Assembly (NCBI GenBank): GCA_021767305.1
Contig: JAASTL010000059.1
Coordinates: 1-6,425, forward strand
Direction: 5' to 3'
DNA from: Piscirickettsiaceae bacterium
GTDB taxonomy: Bacteria > Pseudomonadota > Gammaproteobacteria > Thiomicrospirales > Thiomicrospiraceae
Length of the DNA stretch: 6,425 bases
The position numbers and the translations under genes are program-made. Below, one piece after another: positions 1 to 6,113 of this stretch (position 1 is the stretch's first letter; each line of letters opens with the position of its first letter). The notes under the pieces are model-generated. The model was not told where the DNA came from and did no database searches. It saw nothing but the letters and a program-made list of their open reading frames with translations.

Positions 1-488
1 GCTTTAACGATTTGAATTTCCGCTAAATCGGTTTGCTCATTACTCTTAGGCGATTCTTCAATATCACTAGCTGCAGAAGTTATCCCCTGTTCTTCAGTTG
101 CCGTTGCAAGTGCTATTTCAGTTTCATTTTGAGACGACACAATAACGTTATGAGGATTGGAAGTCTGGGGGCTATTTATAGTATTATTTTTTGGAGATGA
201 GTTGTTTGACTGAGCTATATTGTTTGGTTCGTCTACCAGAATAATGCCGTCCTGCTGTAATTTCCAAACCGCACCACCGGCAATTGCAAGACCTAATACG
301 GTGACCCCAGTCCAAAGCCATTTTTTTGAACCTGATTCAGTCACCTCGTCAGTGACGACCATGCCGGCTGGTGTTTCCGCTTCTGTGATCGGTTCTAAAT
401 CTGTTGAACCACAGTAGTTACATGAAGTTAATGCACCTTTAATTACGGTATTGCGATTACCGCATTTCCTACAAACCTGAATCTGCAT
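1..488 (-). CDS. Zinc-ribbon membrane-anchored protein, partial (3' end beyond window)
   Basis: The minus strand is open from ATG at 488-486 to the left edge, giving 162 complete codons with no stop, so the C-terminal part is missing. Seen: an N-terminal four-cysteine zinc ribbon (CRKCG at residues 6-10 and CNYCG at 23-27, i.e. CxxC-x13-CxxC), then a short acidic linker. One hydrophobic segment follows at about residues 57-77, preceded by two lysines (55-56). After it comes a long Asn/Ser/Thr/Glu-rich stretch (about 88-160) of low complexity. This is the layout of a protein with a cytoplasmic metal-binding head, a single membrane anchor and a flexible extracytoplasmic linker leading to a domain I cannot see. 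By the positive-inside rule the head is inferred to be cytoplasmic. A GGA sits 9 nt upstream of the ATG; an upstream ATG at 501-499 is out of frame. The function is not recognised, and the gene is probably transcribed separately because 191 bases separate it from the gene before it. Confidence 0.8.
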   Translation of the reverse strand, partial: MQIQVCRKCGNRNTVIKGALTSCNYCGSTDLEPITEAETPAGMVVTDEVTESGSKKWLWTGVTVLGLAIAGGAVWKLQQDGIILVDEPNNIAQSNNSSPKNNTINSPQTSNPHNVIVSSQNETEIALATATEEQGITSAASDIEESPKSNEQTDLAEIQIVK

Positions 489-679
489 CTTTGAGTTCCA
501 TCCTAAAAGCTATTAACTCTTATCAGCAAGCATAAGTAGTCGACTTAATACTTCACAGTAGAGCTTTATCTGTTTTTTTATTTTGACGAAATTAAAACAC
601 ACAAAATACAATAGGGATAGCATGGGAATTTAGTGAATTGATAAATTGAATTTATCTATTGTTTGAGAAAGGGCATTAA
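489..679. other. AT-rich intergenic region upstream of the zinc-ribbon gene
   Basis: This gap lies between two same-strand (minus) genes and should hold the promoter of the zinc-ribbon gene. I could not find a -35/-10 pair convincing enough to place. It contains a perfect AT-rich palindrome at 640-656 (listed separately). No reading frame of note, no terminator with a T-tract and no RNA gene is visible. Confidence 0.6.
640..656. repeat. Perfect 8-bp inverted repeat, 1-bp centre
   Basis: GATAAATT-G-AATTTATC is an exact inverted repeat. As RNA it could only form a weak 6-bp, A/U-only-closing stem with a 5-nt loop, and no T-run follows on the minus strand, so a terminator is unlikely. Its symmetry suits a protein-binding site, but it lies about 150 bases upstream of the zinc-ribbon start and 24 bases past the preceding stop. 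In AT-rich DNA a palindrome of this size may be chance. Confidence 0.3.
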
Positions 680-1462
680 TTAAGAAGCGGGATGAATAAA
701 AGAGACCCCTACAGTATTTTTGCGGCAGATACCCTTCTCACCTTCGCCAAGCGGAACCACTTCCCACTGCCAGGTGTAATCAGCGCTTGGAGGCTCAATA
801 TCCCACCATGGATCATAACGATCAATCTCTTTACCTTGACGGTTAAACTCCACTCCCTCTCTATCTGCAATTAAACAGATTAAGGCATCAAATTGCTTTA
901 GATACATTAAATGAGAAAAGATAAGTTGTTTACCAAGTATATTGGCAGCTTGATTTTCTAAGTTATATTTGTCCATCAACCAACGTACAGGAATCAAAGG
1001 TAACTGGGTCACTAGATTAAGCGAAACAACCAAATCAACCTGCCTATCATCCAACCATTGGCTTGGCGTTGTTGCAGTGGATTCGCCACTATAAATAACA
1101 GGTAAGGAATCTGTAACATCCATTTCAACTAAGGTTACATTTTTTATTTCTTGTGCCTGTTTACGAGCATTCTCGAGAAAAACCAAATCAACCAGAACCA
1201 CCTCTATAAAAACTGAGCTGAGTTCTTTAAGTGGAATGTCATTAAGACTTCCAGCGCCAAAAATAACCACCTTACGGCGTTTGCTAACCTTTTGCGCTGC
1301 CTGCATTATTGCCGTTTTGCAGTATTCATAATGAATCTGCCATTCTGCGGCACAACGTTTTGCACGGGCAGCCATTGCAATAGACTCTTTTAAATAGCCC
1401 ATCTCTTTAGCGTACTTTTGCGTTGGTTGAGTTTTTAAATATTGCCAAGCTTCCCACAACAT
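680..1462 (-). CDS. Uncharacterised class I SAM-methyltransferase-like protein
   Basis: This is a 260-residue protein with the landmarks of a Rossmann-type SAM-binding fold. A glycine-containing loop after the first strand (VVIFGAGSLND, residues 65-75) corresponds to motif I. An acidic end of strand 2 (VVLVD, D92) would contact the ribose. NVTLVEMDVTD (108-118) resembles the motif that contacts adenine. VDLVVSLNLVTQLPL (142-156) occupies the motif IV position. The first 60 residues are helical with many Ala, Lys and Arg and may form a substrate or dimer cap. The C-terminus has a Trp/Tyr-rich segment (217-234). Substrate and methyl acceptor cannot be deduced. The start is fixed: an in-frame TAG lies three codons upstream of ATG 1462, and GGAG lies 11 nt before it. 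It is on the same strand as ntrC, 101 bases downstream; no terminator is evident in between, so partial read-through from the ntrBC transcript is possible. The fold is fairly sure; that it is an active methyltransferase is inference. Confidence 0.75.
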   Translation of the reverse strand: MLWEAWQYLKTQPTQKYAKEMGYLKESIAMAARAKRCAAEWQIHYEYCKTAIMQAAQKVSKRRKVVIFGAGSLNDIPLKELSSVFIEVVLVDLVFLENARKQAQEIKNVTLVEMDVTDSLPVIYSGESTATTPSQWLDDRQVDLVVSLNLVTQLPLIPVRWLMDKYNLENQAANILGKQLIFSHLMYLKQFDALICLIADREGVEFNRQGKEIDRYDPWWDIEPPSADYTWQWEVVPLGEGEKGICRKNTVGVSFIHPAS

Positions 1463-1502
1463 TAGTGACTAGACTCCATAACACCCTCTCTGCTAAAAAG
1501 AT

Positions 1503-1532
1503 TTAGATCATTAAACCTCATCGCTTAGATCA
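1503..1532. repeat. Direct repeat TTAGATCA, two copies 22 bp apart
   Basis: TTAGATCA occurs at 1503-1510 and again at 1525-1532. The 22-bp period is about two helical turns, so both copies face the same side of the helix, in the leader of the methyltransferase-like gene. This geometry fits a tandem-bound regulator but is only suggestive. Confidence 0.3.
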
Positions 1533-1546
1533 ACCGTTTGAACCTA

Positions 1547-1580
1547 TTAATTATCCATACCCATTAATCATCCATACCCA
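1547..1580. repeat. Imperfect 17-bp tandem duplication at the ntrC stop codon
   Basis: On the minus strand TGGGTATGGATGATTAA (1580-1564), which encodes the last residues and stop of NtrC, is followed directly by TGGGTATGGATAATTAA (1563-1547). They match at 16 of 17 positions. Because 17 is not a multiple of 3, the second copy is outside the ntrC frame and does not alter the protein. It looks like a small slippage duplication of the gene's end, since diverged by one base. Confidence 0.85.
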
Positions 1581-3018
1581 GCGCTTGAGTTTTTCGCGTT
1601 AGCGTATTACGACCCCAACCTAAAAGTACCGCGGCTTTCTGACGATGATTAGCGGTTGCTTTCATCGCAACATCAATCAAGACCCGTTCAAAAATCTGTT
1701 CTGCACTGGTATGTAAACCTTCACGCCCACTCTTAATAAAGTTTTCTGACCATTTGCGTAACGGTCGCTCCCAATCGTCATCCGCACTTGATTCCATATA
1801 GTCTTCTGGCGGATTTTGTAGTTCTAACGGTAAGTCTTCCATATAGACCGTTTTATCGGGTGCCATAATCGTTAACCAAGCACATAAACTTCTAAGCTGA
1901 CGCACGTTACCCGGCCAAGGCATTGCAGATAAGAACTTGTTTACTTCTTTACTGAGTACCTTTTCTTCCAAGCCTAAATTTTTTGCCTCTTTTTCCAAGT
2001 AAAAACGTAATAGCAGAGGAATATCTTCGGCACGCTCACGCAAAGCAGGCACCTTAATGCGAATAATATTTAATCGGTAGAGTAAATCTTCACGGAATTT
2101 ACCATCTCGCACCAGTTGTTCCATATTTTGGTGAGTTGCCGCTACTATTCGGACATCCGTTTTAATCGGGTTTTTGCCCCCAACTCGATAAAAACTTCCA
2201 TCATTCAGAACTCGCAAAAGACGGGTTTGCAGATCTACCGGCATATCACCAATTTCGTCCAAAAACAAAGTACCGCCATTTGCCTCTTCAAAACGTCCTA
2301 CACGTTGAGAATGCGCTCCGGTAAAGGAGCCTTTTTCATGTCCAAAGAGTTCTGACTCTAACAGTTCTCGAGGAATCGCGGCCGTGTTTAAGGCGACAAA
2401 AGGAGCGGAGGATCTTGGGCTCAACTCATGTAGAGCCTTAGCCACAAGCTCTTTACCAGTACCGGTTTCTCCATTGATCAGTACCGTCACATCTAATTGT
2501 GATACACGACCCAAAACACGGAACACTTCCTGCATCGCGGGTGCGGCACCGATGATATTGAGCGGCTGTTTTTCCGTTTTATTGACTTTACGAGTGCGCT
2601 TACTTCCGCCAGAGAGATAGCGTTTAACCGCACGATCAACTAAGGCAATCGCCTCATCGATATCAAATGGCTTAGGCAGGTATTCAAAAGCACTACTTTG
2701 ATAAGACTTAACCGCGGTGTCTAAATCCGCATGGGCGGTCATTATGATTACCGGGATTTTCTTATCCTTTTCATGAATCGCTTCCATGAAACTCAAACCA
2801 TCCATATCCGGCATACGCACATCACTGATGATTGCGGTAGGAGGGAAATCATCGTAGGCTTTTAAAGCTAACAAAGGCGAGTCAAAAACTTTTACCGTGT
2901 ATGGCTTATCTTCTAATGCGGCTTCAATAACCCAGCGAATGGAGGCATCATCATCTACCACCCAAACAATAGGGTCATTTGCATCTATTGGTGATGCACT
3001 TGTATCATCAAAACTCAT
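1564..3018 (-). CDS. ntrC: Nitrogen regulation response regulator NtrC (sigma-54 activator)
   Basis: A 484-residue cytoplasmic transcription activator of nitrogen-limitation genes (glnA and ammonium/nitrogen uptake genes in relatives), phosphorylated by NtrB. Receiver domain, about 17-135: acidic pocket D22-D23, phospho-acceptor D66 (ISDVRMP), T94 and K116 (LPKPFD). AAA+ domain, about 155-390: Walker A GETGTGKE (183-190), sigma-54 contact loop GSFTGA (230-235), Walker B GGTLFLDE (248-255), arginine-finger region REDLLYRLN (309-317), sensor [10 protein letters not shown] (368-375). A Fis-type helix-turn-helix lies at about 440-482 ([12 protein letters not shown]). E. coli NtrC is 469 residues, so the length is normal. 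The receiver (WVVDDD...[15 protein letters not shown]) and the DNA-binding tail resemble NtrC rather than NtrX or ZraR. The contact loop has Ser in place of the usual Ala of GAFTGA; the essential Phe-Thr pair is intact. ATG 3018 overlaps the ntrB TGA by 4 nt (ATGA) with AGGA 9 nt upstream, indicating translational coupling. Confidence 0.97.
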   Translation of the reverse strand: MSFDDTSASPIDANDPIVWVVDDDASIRWVIEAALEDKPYTVKVFDSPLLALKAYDDFPPTAIISDVRMPDMDGLSFMEAIHEKDKKIPVIIMTAHADLDTAVKSYQSSAFEYLPKPFDIDEAIALVDRAVKRYLSGGSKRTRKVNKTEKQPLNIIGAAPAMQEVFRVLGRVSQLDVTVLINGETGTGKELVAKALHELSPRSSAPFVALNTAAIPRELLESELFGHEKGSFTGAHSQRVGRFEEANGGTLFLDEIGDMPVDLQTRLLRVLNDGSFYRVGGKNPIKTDVRIVAATHQNMEQLVRDGKFREDLLYRLNIIRIKVPALRERAEDIPLLLRFYLEKEAKNLGLEEKVLSKEVNKFLSAMPWPGNVRQLRSLCAWLTIMAPDKTVYMEDLPLELQNPPEDYMESSADDDWERPLRKWSENFIKSGREGLHTSAEQIFERVLIDVAMKATANHRQKAAVLLGWGRNTLTRKTQALGMDD

Positions 3019-4070
3019 TCTTCATCTTCCTTTGTCTTTAAAGGTAAATAAACACTAAATACCGTATTACCTGGCTCACTCTCAGCCACAATCAAACCGC
3101 CATGTTGTCTCACCACATTTTGAGACACAGGCAAACCTAATCCGGTACCTTCTTTCTTACTGGTCACCATAGGGTAAAAAATAGAATCAAACACATTTTC
3201 TGGAATTCCTTCACCCTCATCTTTAATGGTGATGACGGCGACCAAAGGGTAAGTTTTACTACCCAAGGTAAACTTGTGTTCCACTCGGCTTCTAATAGTT
3301 AGAAAGCCGCCGGTCTCCTGCATGGCCTGAATGCCGTTTTTAATCAGATTCATTAGGGCTTGTACCATGGCGTCAAAGTCCATCAAAATATCTGGAATAC
3401 TCGGGTCGTAATCCAGTTTGATACTGACGTTCTCTGGCTTTTCCCCTTCTACCACCTGTAGTACATAGCGAATAGTTTCATGAATGTTGTGATACTCACG
3501 CAAACCACCTTTTTCCGGCCCTAACATGCGATCAACCAAGTTTTTTAAACGCGTCACCTCTTTAGAAATTACATCCAAAAAAGCTTGGTCTTTGTGATCA
3601 CCTTGATGGCGTTTTTGCAGTAATTGGGTGGCGCCCAAAATACCGGCTAAAGGGTTTTTCACCTCATGTGCTAAGGTCTTTACTAAAAGATTACCGGCTT
3701 CATATTGGTGCCAGCGTTCATCTTCTTCCACAATGCGGTGATGTCGTTCATTATCGTAAAGTTCGATCAACCAGCCCTTTTGCGAATTCAGCTCATAAGG
3801 GGTAATCGTACAACTCACACGAATGCGCTCTAATCCAGGAGTGGCAATAGGATACTCATGAATAGTGACCTTTTGTTCGTATTCAGAATCCAAATTAACA
3901 TCCAAATCAGGCAGTAAAAGACGCCAGTCGGAATTTCTGACACGATTCAAACTCAGCTGAAACAGTTCACTGGCGGCCACATTCATAAACTGCACTTTCT
4001 GCTCATAATCCAGCCACAAAACTGCCGTGGTTAATCCGCCAAGCACTTCCTGAAAAAACTCTTTACTCAT
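3015..4070 (-). CDS. glnL: Nitrogen regulation sensor kinase/phosphatase NtrB
   Basis: A cytoplasmic histidine kinase (also called NtrB/NRII) that phosphorylates NtrC in nitrogen starvation and, with PII protein, dephosphorylates it in excess. Residue numbers count from the GTG at 4073. N-terminal PAS-like sensor at about 5-115, with no membrane segment. Dimerisation/phosphotransfer region LAHEVKNPL with H136 as phospho-acceptor. Catalytic ATPase domain: N box NLIKN (242-246), G1 box DEGEGIP (285-291), F-box region IFYPMVTSK (298-306), G2 box GTGLGL (309-314). The frame opens at GTG 4073-4071 followed at once by ATG 4070-4068. I chose the ATG because AGGA then sits 6 nt upstream, against 3 nt for the GTG, giving 351 residues. 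The stop overlaps the ntrC start by 4 nt and the gap to the upstream regulator is 11 nt, so the three genes are almost surely co-transcribed. Length matches the family (about 350). Confidence 0.96.
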   Translation of the reverse strand: MSKEFFQEVLGGLTTAVLWLDYEQKVQFMNVAASELFQLSLNRVRNSDWRLLLPDLDVNLDSEYEQKVTIHEYPIATPGLERIRVSCTITPYELNSQKGWLIELYDNERHHRIVEEDERWHQYEAGNLLVKTLAHEVKNPLAGILGATQLLQKRHQGDHKDQAFLDVISKEVTRLKNLVDRMLGPEKGGLREYHNIHETIRYVLQVVEGEKPENVSIKLDYDPSIPDILMDFDAMVQALMNLIKNGIQAMQETGGFLTIRSRVEHKFTLGSKTYPLVAVITIKDEGEGIPENVFDSIFYPMVTSKKEGTGLGLPVSQNVVRQHGGLIVAESEPGNTVFSVYLPLKTKEDEE

Positions 4071-4081
4071 CACTCTTCCTG

Positions 4082-4762
4082 TTAGCCATCAATCTGTTCA
4101 TCGTCTACTTGCAACGCTAGAGCTAAGCGGTAATCAATGGCATGAAACTCGCCATTTTTCACCTCAACTAAAAGTGGGCCATTTAAAGGCGCCATATTTT
4201 TAATTTTTAGAATCACGCCCGTGGTTAATCCAATATTGGCTAGATAACGCAACTCTTCCGGACTTCTGTTTTTGATTCGTTTGACTTGTACCAGCTTATC
4301 TAGAGGCACTTCGGTGAGCGCCTTCCAATTTTGCTCTTCCACTATCCCATCATCACTAGGAATTGGAGAACCATGAGGATCATGCGTTGGGCGCCCTAAG
4401 TCTTCCCACATCCGATTGGCTAATTTATTAGAAATGGCATGCTCTAACACCTCAGCCTCCGCATCGACTTCATCCCACGAATAATTCAGGCGTTCGACTA
4501 AATAAAGCTCAAGAATACGATGTTTACGCACCATATTTAACGCGACTTTACGCCCCTTATCGGTCAGGCTCACGCCATAGTATGGCTCATAACCAATATA
4601 GGCTTGCTCAGCAAGCTTTTTAATCATATTGGAAACTGAGGCTTGAGAAATCGACAAGCGCTCTGCTATCAACGAAGTTTGCACGCCCTTATCTTCAGAG
4701 GTGCCACCTTCCAATTTGTAAATAATCTTCAGGTAATCTTCCAGCGCCTTTGATGCGGACAT
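4082..4762 (-). CDS. DtxR/MntR-family metal-dependent transcriptional repressor
   Basis: A 226-residue metal-sensing repressor with the three-part DtxR layout. Winged helix-turn-helix at about 5-72 (SLIAERLSISQASVSNMIKK, then the wing GVSLTDKG). Metal-binding and dimerisation domain at about 73-145 (HRILE 81-85, ExxEH 104-108, PHGSPIP 129-135). C-terminal SH3-like/FeoA-type domain at about 150-220. By alignment with known members, D9, E104, E107 and H108 form the primary site; D and E replace the Met/Cys pair of iron-sensing DtxR, as in manganese-sensing MntR. MntR's E11 is K12 here. H81, E85 and D100 match the ancillary-site positions. Likely a Mn(II) or Fe(II) sensor; which metal is inference, so I give no symbol. 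It follows the small membrane-protein gene by 8 nt (GGAG overlapping that stop acts as ribosome site) and precedes ntrB by 11 nt. Its targets are not visible: no metal transporter gene is in the window. Confidence 0.9.
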   Translation of the reverse strand: MSASKALEDYLKIIYKLEGGTSEDKGVQTSLIAERLSISQASVSNMIKKLAEQAYIGYEPYYGVSLTDKGRKVALNMVRKHRILELYLVERLNYSWDEVDAEAEVLEHAISNKLANRMWEDLGRPTHDPHGSPIPSDDGIVEEQNWKALTEVPLDKLVQVKRIKNRSPEELRYLANIGLTTGVILKIKNMAPLNGPLLVEVKNGEFHAIDYRLALALQVDDEQIDG

Positions 4763-4770
4763 GATTTGCT

Positions 4771-5040
4771 TTACTCCATGGGCTGATTAGCTGGATGAGT
4801 CATCATTTCTCTGACCACATCTGCATCTGGAAATGCCAAGATATAAAGAATGGCAAACAGCACATAAAATACAAATCGGGTTAGCCCTTGAAAAGGCAAT
4901 CTAGGATGACTGATTACGGCAATGGCAAGACCTGAAACAATCCCACCCAAAGAGCCCAAAGTCGCGGCCAACATAGCTAATAAAGCACCTGCTGCCATGA
5001 CGTAATAATGCCAGGTAAACTTTGCTTTTTCCTGATTCAT
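4771..5040 (-). CDS. Small hydrophobic membrane protein, function unknown
   Basis: An 89-residue protein from ATG 5040. Seen: a short charged start (MNQEKAKF), a long hydrophobic and glycine-rich stretch at about 11-44 that may cross once or, turning at GSLGG (29-33), twice, a basic/proline turn (HPRLPF, 45-50), and a last membrane helix at about 55-70. A polar tail with acidic residues (DADVVRE, 72-78) follows. No conserved catalytic motif is recognisable. The frame could be extended to TTG 5070 (99 residues), but AGGGA lies about 8 nt upstream of ATG 5040 and nothing comparable precedes the TTG. It is the first gene of the cluster with the metalloregulator and ntrBC. A membrane partner for metal or ammonium sensing would be speculation; I do not recognise the family. 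Confidence 0.75.
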   Translation of the reverse strand: MNQEKAKFTWHYYVMAAGALLAMLAATLGSLGGIVSGLAIAVISHPRLPFQGLTRFVFYVLFAILYILAFPDADVVREMMTHPANQPME

Positions 5041-5109
5041 TGTTAATATCCCTGCTAACTTGATTTGCAATTTATTCTACACTGAAATAATCATAAAGAA
5101 TCGACTAGT

Positions 5110-5126
5110 TTCTCCATTTTGGTGCA
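5110..5126 (-). promoter_or_regulatory. Candidate NtrC operator
   Basis: On the minus strand TGCACCA-AAA-TGGAGAA aligns with the NtrC operator consensus TGCACCA-N3-TGGTGCA: left half 7/7, right half 5/7. Its centre (5118) is about 35 bp upstream of the start expected from the TATGAT -10, or about 51 bp from that of TAGAAT. A dimer here could block the -35 region, as NtrC does at the E. coli glnL promoter. The call rests on one site only. Confidence 0.45.
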
Positions 5127-5134
5127 AAATGCAC
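5122..5134. repeat. Inverted repeat GTGCA-AAA-TGCAC
   Basis: A perfect 5-bp inverted repeat with a 3-bp centre, overlapping the candidate NtrC site by five bases and lying 39 bases upstream of the plus-strand ATG. It may be a second half-site arrangement for the same protein or an independent operator. Confidence 0.35.
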
Positions 5135-5172
5135 AAATCTTTTCGAGTCATATTTTTAAGAGGTTGATATCA

Positions 5173-5940
5173 ATGAAAAATCCTATCGTCGTCATCGGTC
5201 TAGGAGAGTTAGGCAGTGTGTTTGCACGCGGCTTTTTGAGATTAGGTTACCCTGTGCAGGGGGTAACTCGAGACATGGATGTAAACATCGTTGCCGAATC
5301 CATCCCTACCCCTGAAGCGGTATTGGTTGCAGTTGGTGAAGCCGATATTAGTGCAACATTAGAAATGGTTCCAGATGCATGGAAAAATGCCGTGATTTTG
5401 TTACAAAATGAGCTTTTACCTAGAGATTGGCAGGCTACACATATTCAAGACCCAACCGTTATTTCAGTATGGTTTGAAAAAAAGAAAGGCATAGACAGCA
5501 AAGTGGTTTTGCCTTCACCAATCTTTGGTGCAAAATCAAAATTGGTTTTTGATGCCTTAGCTCAAGTGGATTTACCAAGCTATATTCTTGATTCCGAAGA
5601 GGAGCTAGCCTATGAATTGGTGCGTAAAAACCTATATATATTAACCACCAATATCGCTGGACTTGAGGTCGGTGGGAATGTAGAAGAGTTAATGAACCAA
5701 CATGCCGAAGTGATGCAAGCTGTTGCCAATGACGTTTTAGACATTCAGGATTACCTTACAGGTAATAACAATGAACGCGCACGCTTAATGGACGGATTGA
5801 TTGAAGCCATCAATGGTGATTTAAACCATGGTTGCATGGGACGTTCCGCACCTGCACGTTTGAAACGTGCACTTGGCTTTGCTGATCAAGCCAAATTACC
5901 GGTTGCTAAACTTAGAGAGATTGCATCCAAACACCTGTAA
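5173..5940 (+). CDS. Ketopantoate reductase-like NAD(P)-binding protein
   Basis: A 255-residue soluble protein. An N-terminal Rossmann fold has the dinucleotide loop GLGELG (9-14) right after the first strand; R33 after strand 2 suggests NADP(H). Q78-N79 sits where ketopantoate reductases carry the conserved Asn after strand 5. The C-terminal half (about 140-255) is helical like the 6-phosphogluconate-dehydrogenase-type C-terminal domain; K152 and N160 keep the 8-residue spacing of the family's K176 and N184 (E. coli PanE numbering). Differences: about 50 residues shorter than PanE, and the conserved late Glu (E256 in PanE) is not evident; that region reads CMGRSAPARLKRAL. So it belongs to the superfamily, but PanE activity is not established and no symbol is given. 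ATG 5173 was preferred over an in-frame TTG at 5119 because AAGAGG lies 9 nt upstream and the Rossmann strand begins four residues in. It is divergent from the ntrBC cluster and ends in a hairpin. Confidence 0.75.
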   Translation: MKNPIVVIGLGELGSVFARGFLRLGYPVQGVTRDMDVNIVAESIPTPEAVLVAVGEADISATLEMVPDAWKNAVILLQNELLPRDWQATHIQDPTVISVWFEKKKGIDSKVVLPSPIFGAKSKLVFDALAQVDLPSYILDSEEELAYELVRKNLYILTTNIAGLEVGGNVEELMNQHAEVMQAVANDVLDIQDYLTGNNNERARLMDGLIEAINGDLNHGCMGRSAPARLKRALGFADQAKLPVAKLREIASKHL

Positions 5941-5952
5941 TCTTTACAACTC

Positions 5953-5982
5953 TTAAGCAGGCAAACTCGATTGCCTGCTTAA
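5953..5982 (+). terminator. Terminator-like hairpin after the reductase-like gene
   Basis: TTAAGCAGGCAA (5953-5964) and TTGCCTGCTTAA (5971-5982) form a perfect 12-bp stem around the 6-nt loop ACTCGA, beginning 13 bases after the stop codon. No classical T-run follows on either strand (ACCTCTACTC on plus), so it may end transcription inefficiently or mainly protect the mRNA 3' end. Confidence 0.65.
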
Positions 5983-6022
5983 ACCTCTACTCTGCTTCAA
6001 AACGACACCAACAACAATCTCA

Positions 6023-6051
6023 TTGGCAATCAGACCAACTTAATCTAAGAT
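6023..6051 (+). promoter_or_regulatory. Candidate sigma-70 promoter of the uracil phosphoribosyltransferase gene
   Basis: TTGGCA (6023-6028, 5/6 to the -35 consensus) and TAAGAT (6046-6051, 4/6 to -10) are separated by exactly 17 bp, placing the start near 6058 and leaving a leader of about 55 nt. It lies just after the hairpin that closes the upstream gene, as expected for an independent promoter. Confidence 0.5.
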
Positions 6052-6054
6052 TAA
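6040..6054. repeat. Perfect 7-bp inverted repeat over the -10 region
   Basis: TTAATCT-A-AGATTAA is an exact palindrome around one base and overlaps the candidate -10 element, the position of a repressor operator. It is AT-rich, so chance occurrence is possible. Confidence 0.35.
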
Positions 6055-6113
6055 AAAAATAACCCCATTGTTTTATGGGTAAACATAGAGTCCAAAAATA
6101 AGGTCGTCCAAAC

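Larger units (their letters stand above)
5041..5172. promoter_or_regulatory. Divergent promoter region of the ntrBC cluster and the reductase-like gene
   Basis: These 132 AT-rich bases separate two divergent starts, so both promoters should lie here. For the minus-strand cluster two -10-like hexamers are visible: TATGAT (5095-5090) and TAGAAT (5079-5074), each 5/6 to consensus, but neither has a good -35 at 16-18 bp. A weak -35 is consistent with an activator- or repressor-controlled promoter. I saw no convincing sigma-54 (-24 GG/-12 GC) match on either strand. For the plus strand only AT-rich -10-like sequence (about 5149-5156) is seen. The NtrC-like site within it is listed separately. Confidence 0.5.

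Noticed and set aside
220..417. 65-codon plus-strand frame
   Set aside because: It is antisense to the zinc-ribbon protein, whose Cys motifs and membrane segment make the minus strand the coding one.
692..874. 60-codon plus-strand frame
   Set aside because: Antisense to the C-terminal part of the methyltransferase-like gene, with no recognisable features.
2116..2620. Two plus-strand open frames (2116-2355 and 2384-2620) within ntrC
   Set aside because: They are antisense to the conserved AAA+ domain of NtrC, and their composition reflects the opposite strand.
5060..5085. Possible sigma-54 promoter ending in TTGCA on the minus strand
   Set aside because: The -12-like TTGCA is present, but the -24 position reads TGTAGA instead of TGGCAC and lacks the essential GG.
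5119..5172. N-terminal extension of the reductase-like protein from TTG 5119
   Set aside because: There is no ribosome site before the TTG; the extension would run through the operator-like dyads, and the Rossmann fold begins right after ATG 5173.
6064..6079. Short hairpin (CCCAT-TGTTTT-ATGGG), which on the minus strand is followed by a run of seven T
   Set aside because: The 5-bp stem is weak and no minus-strand gene upstream of it would need a terminator; in the plus direction no T-run follows.
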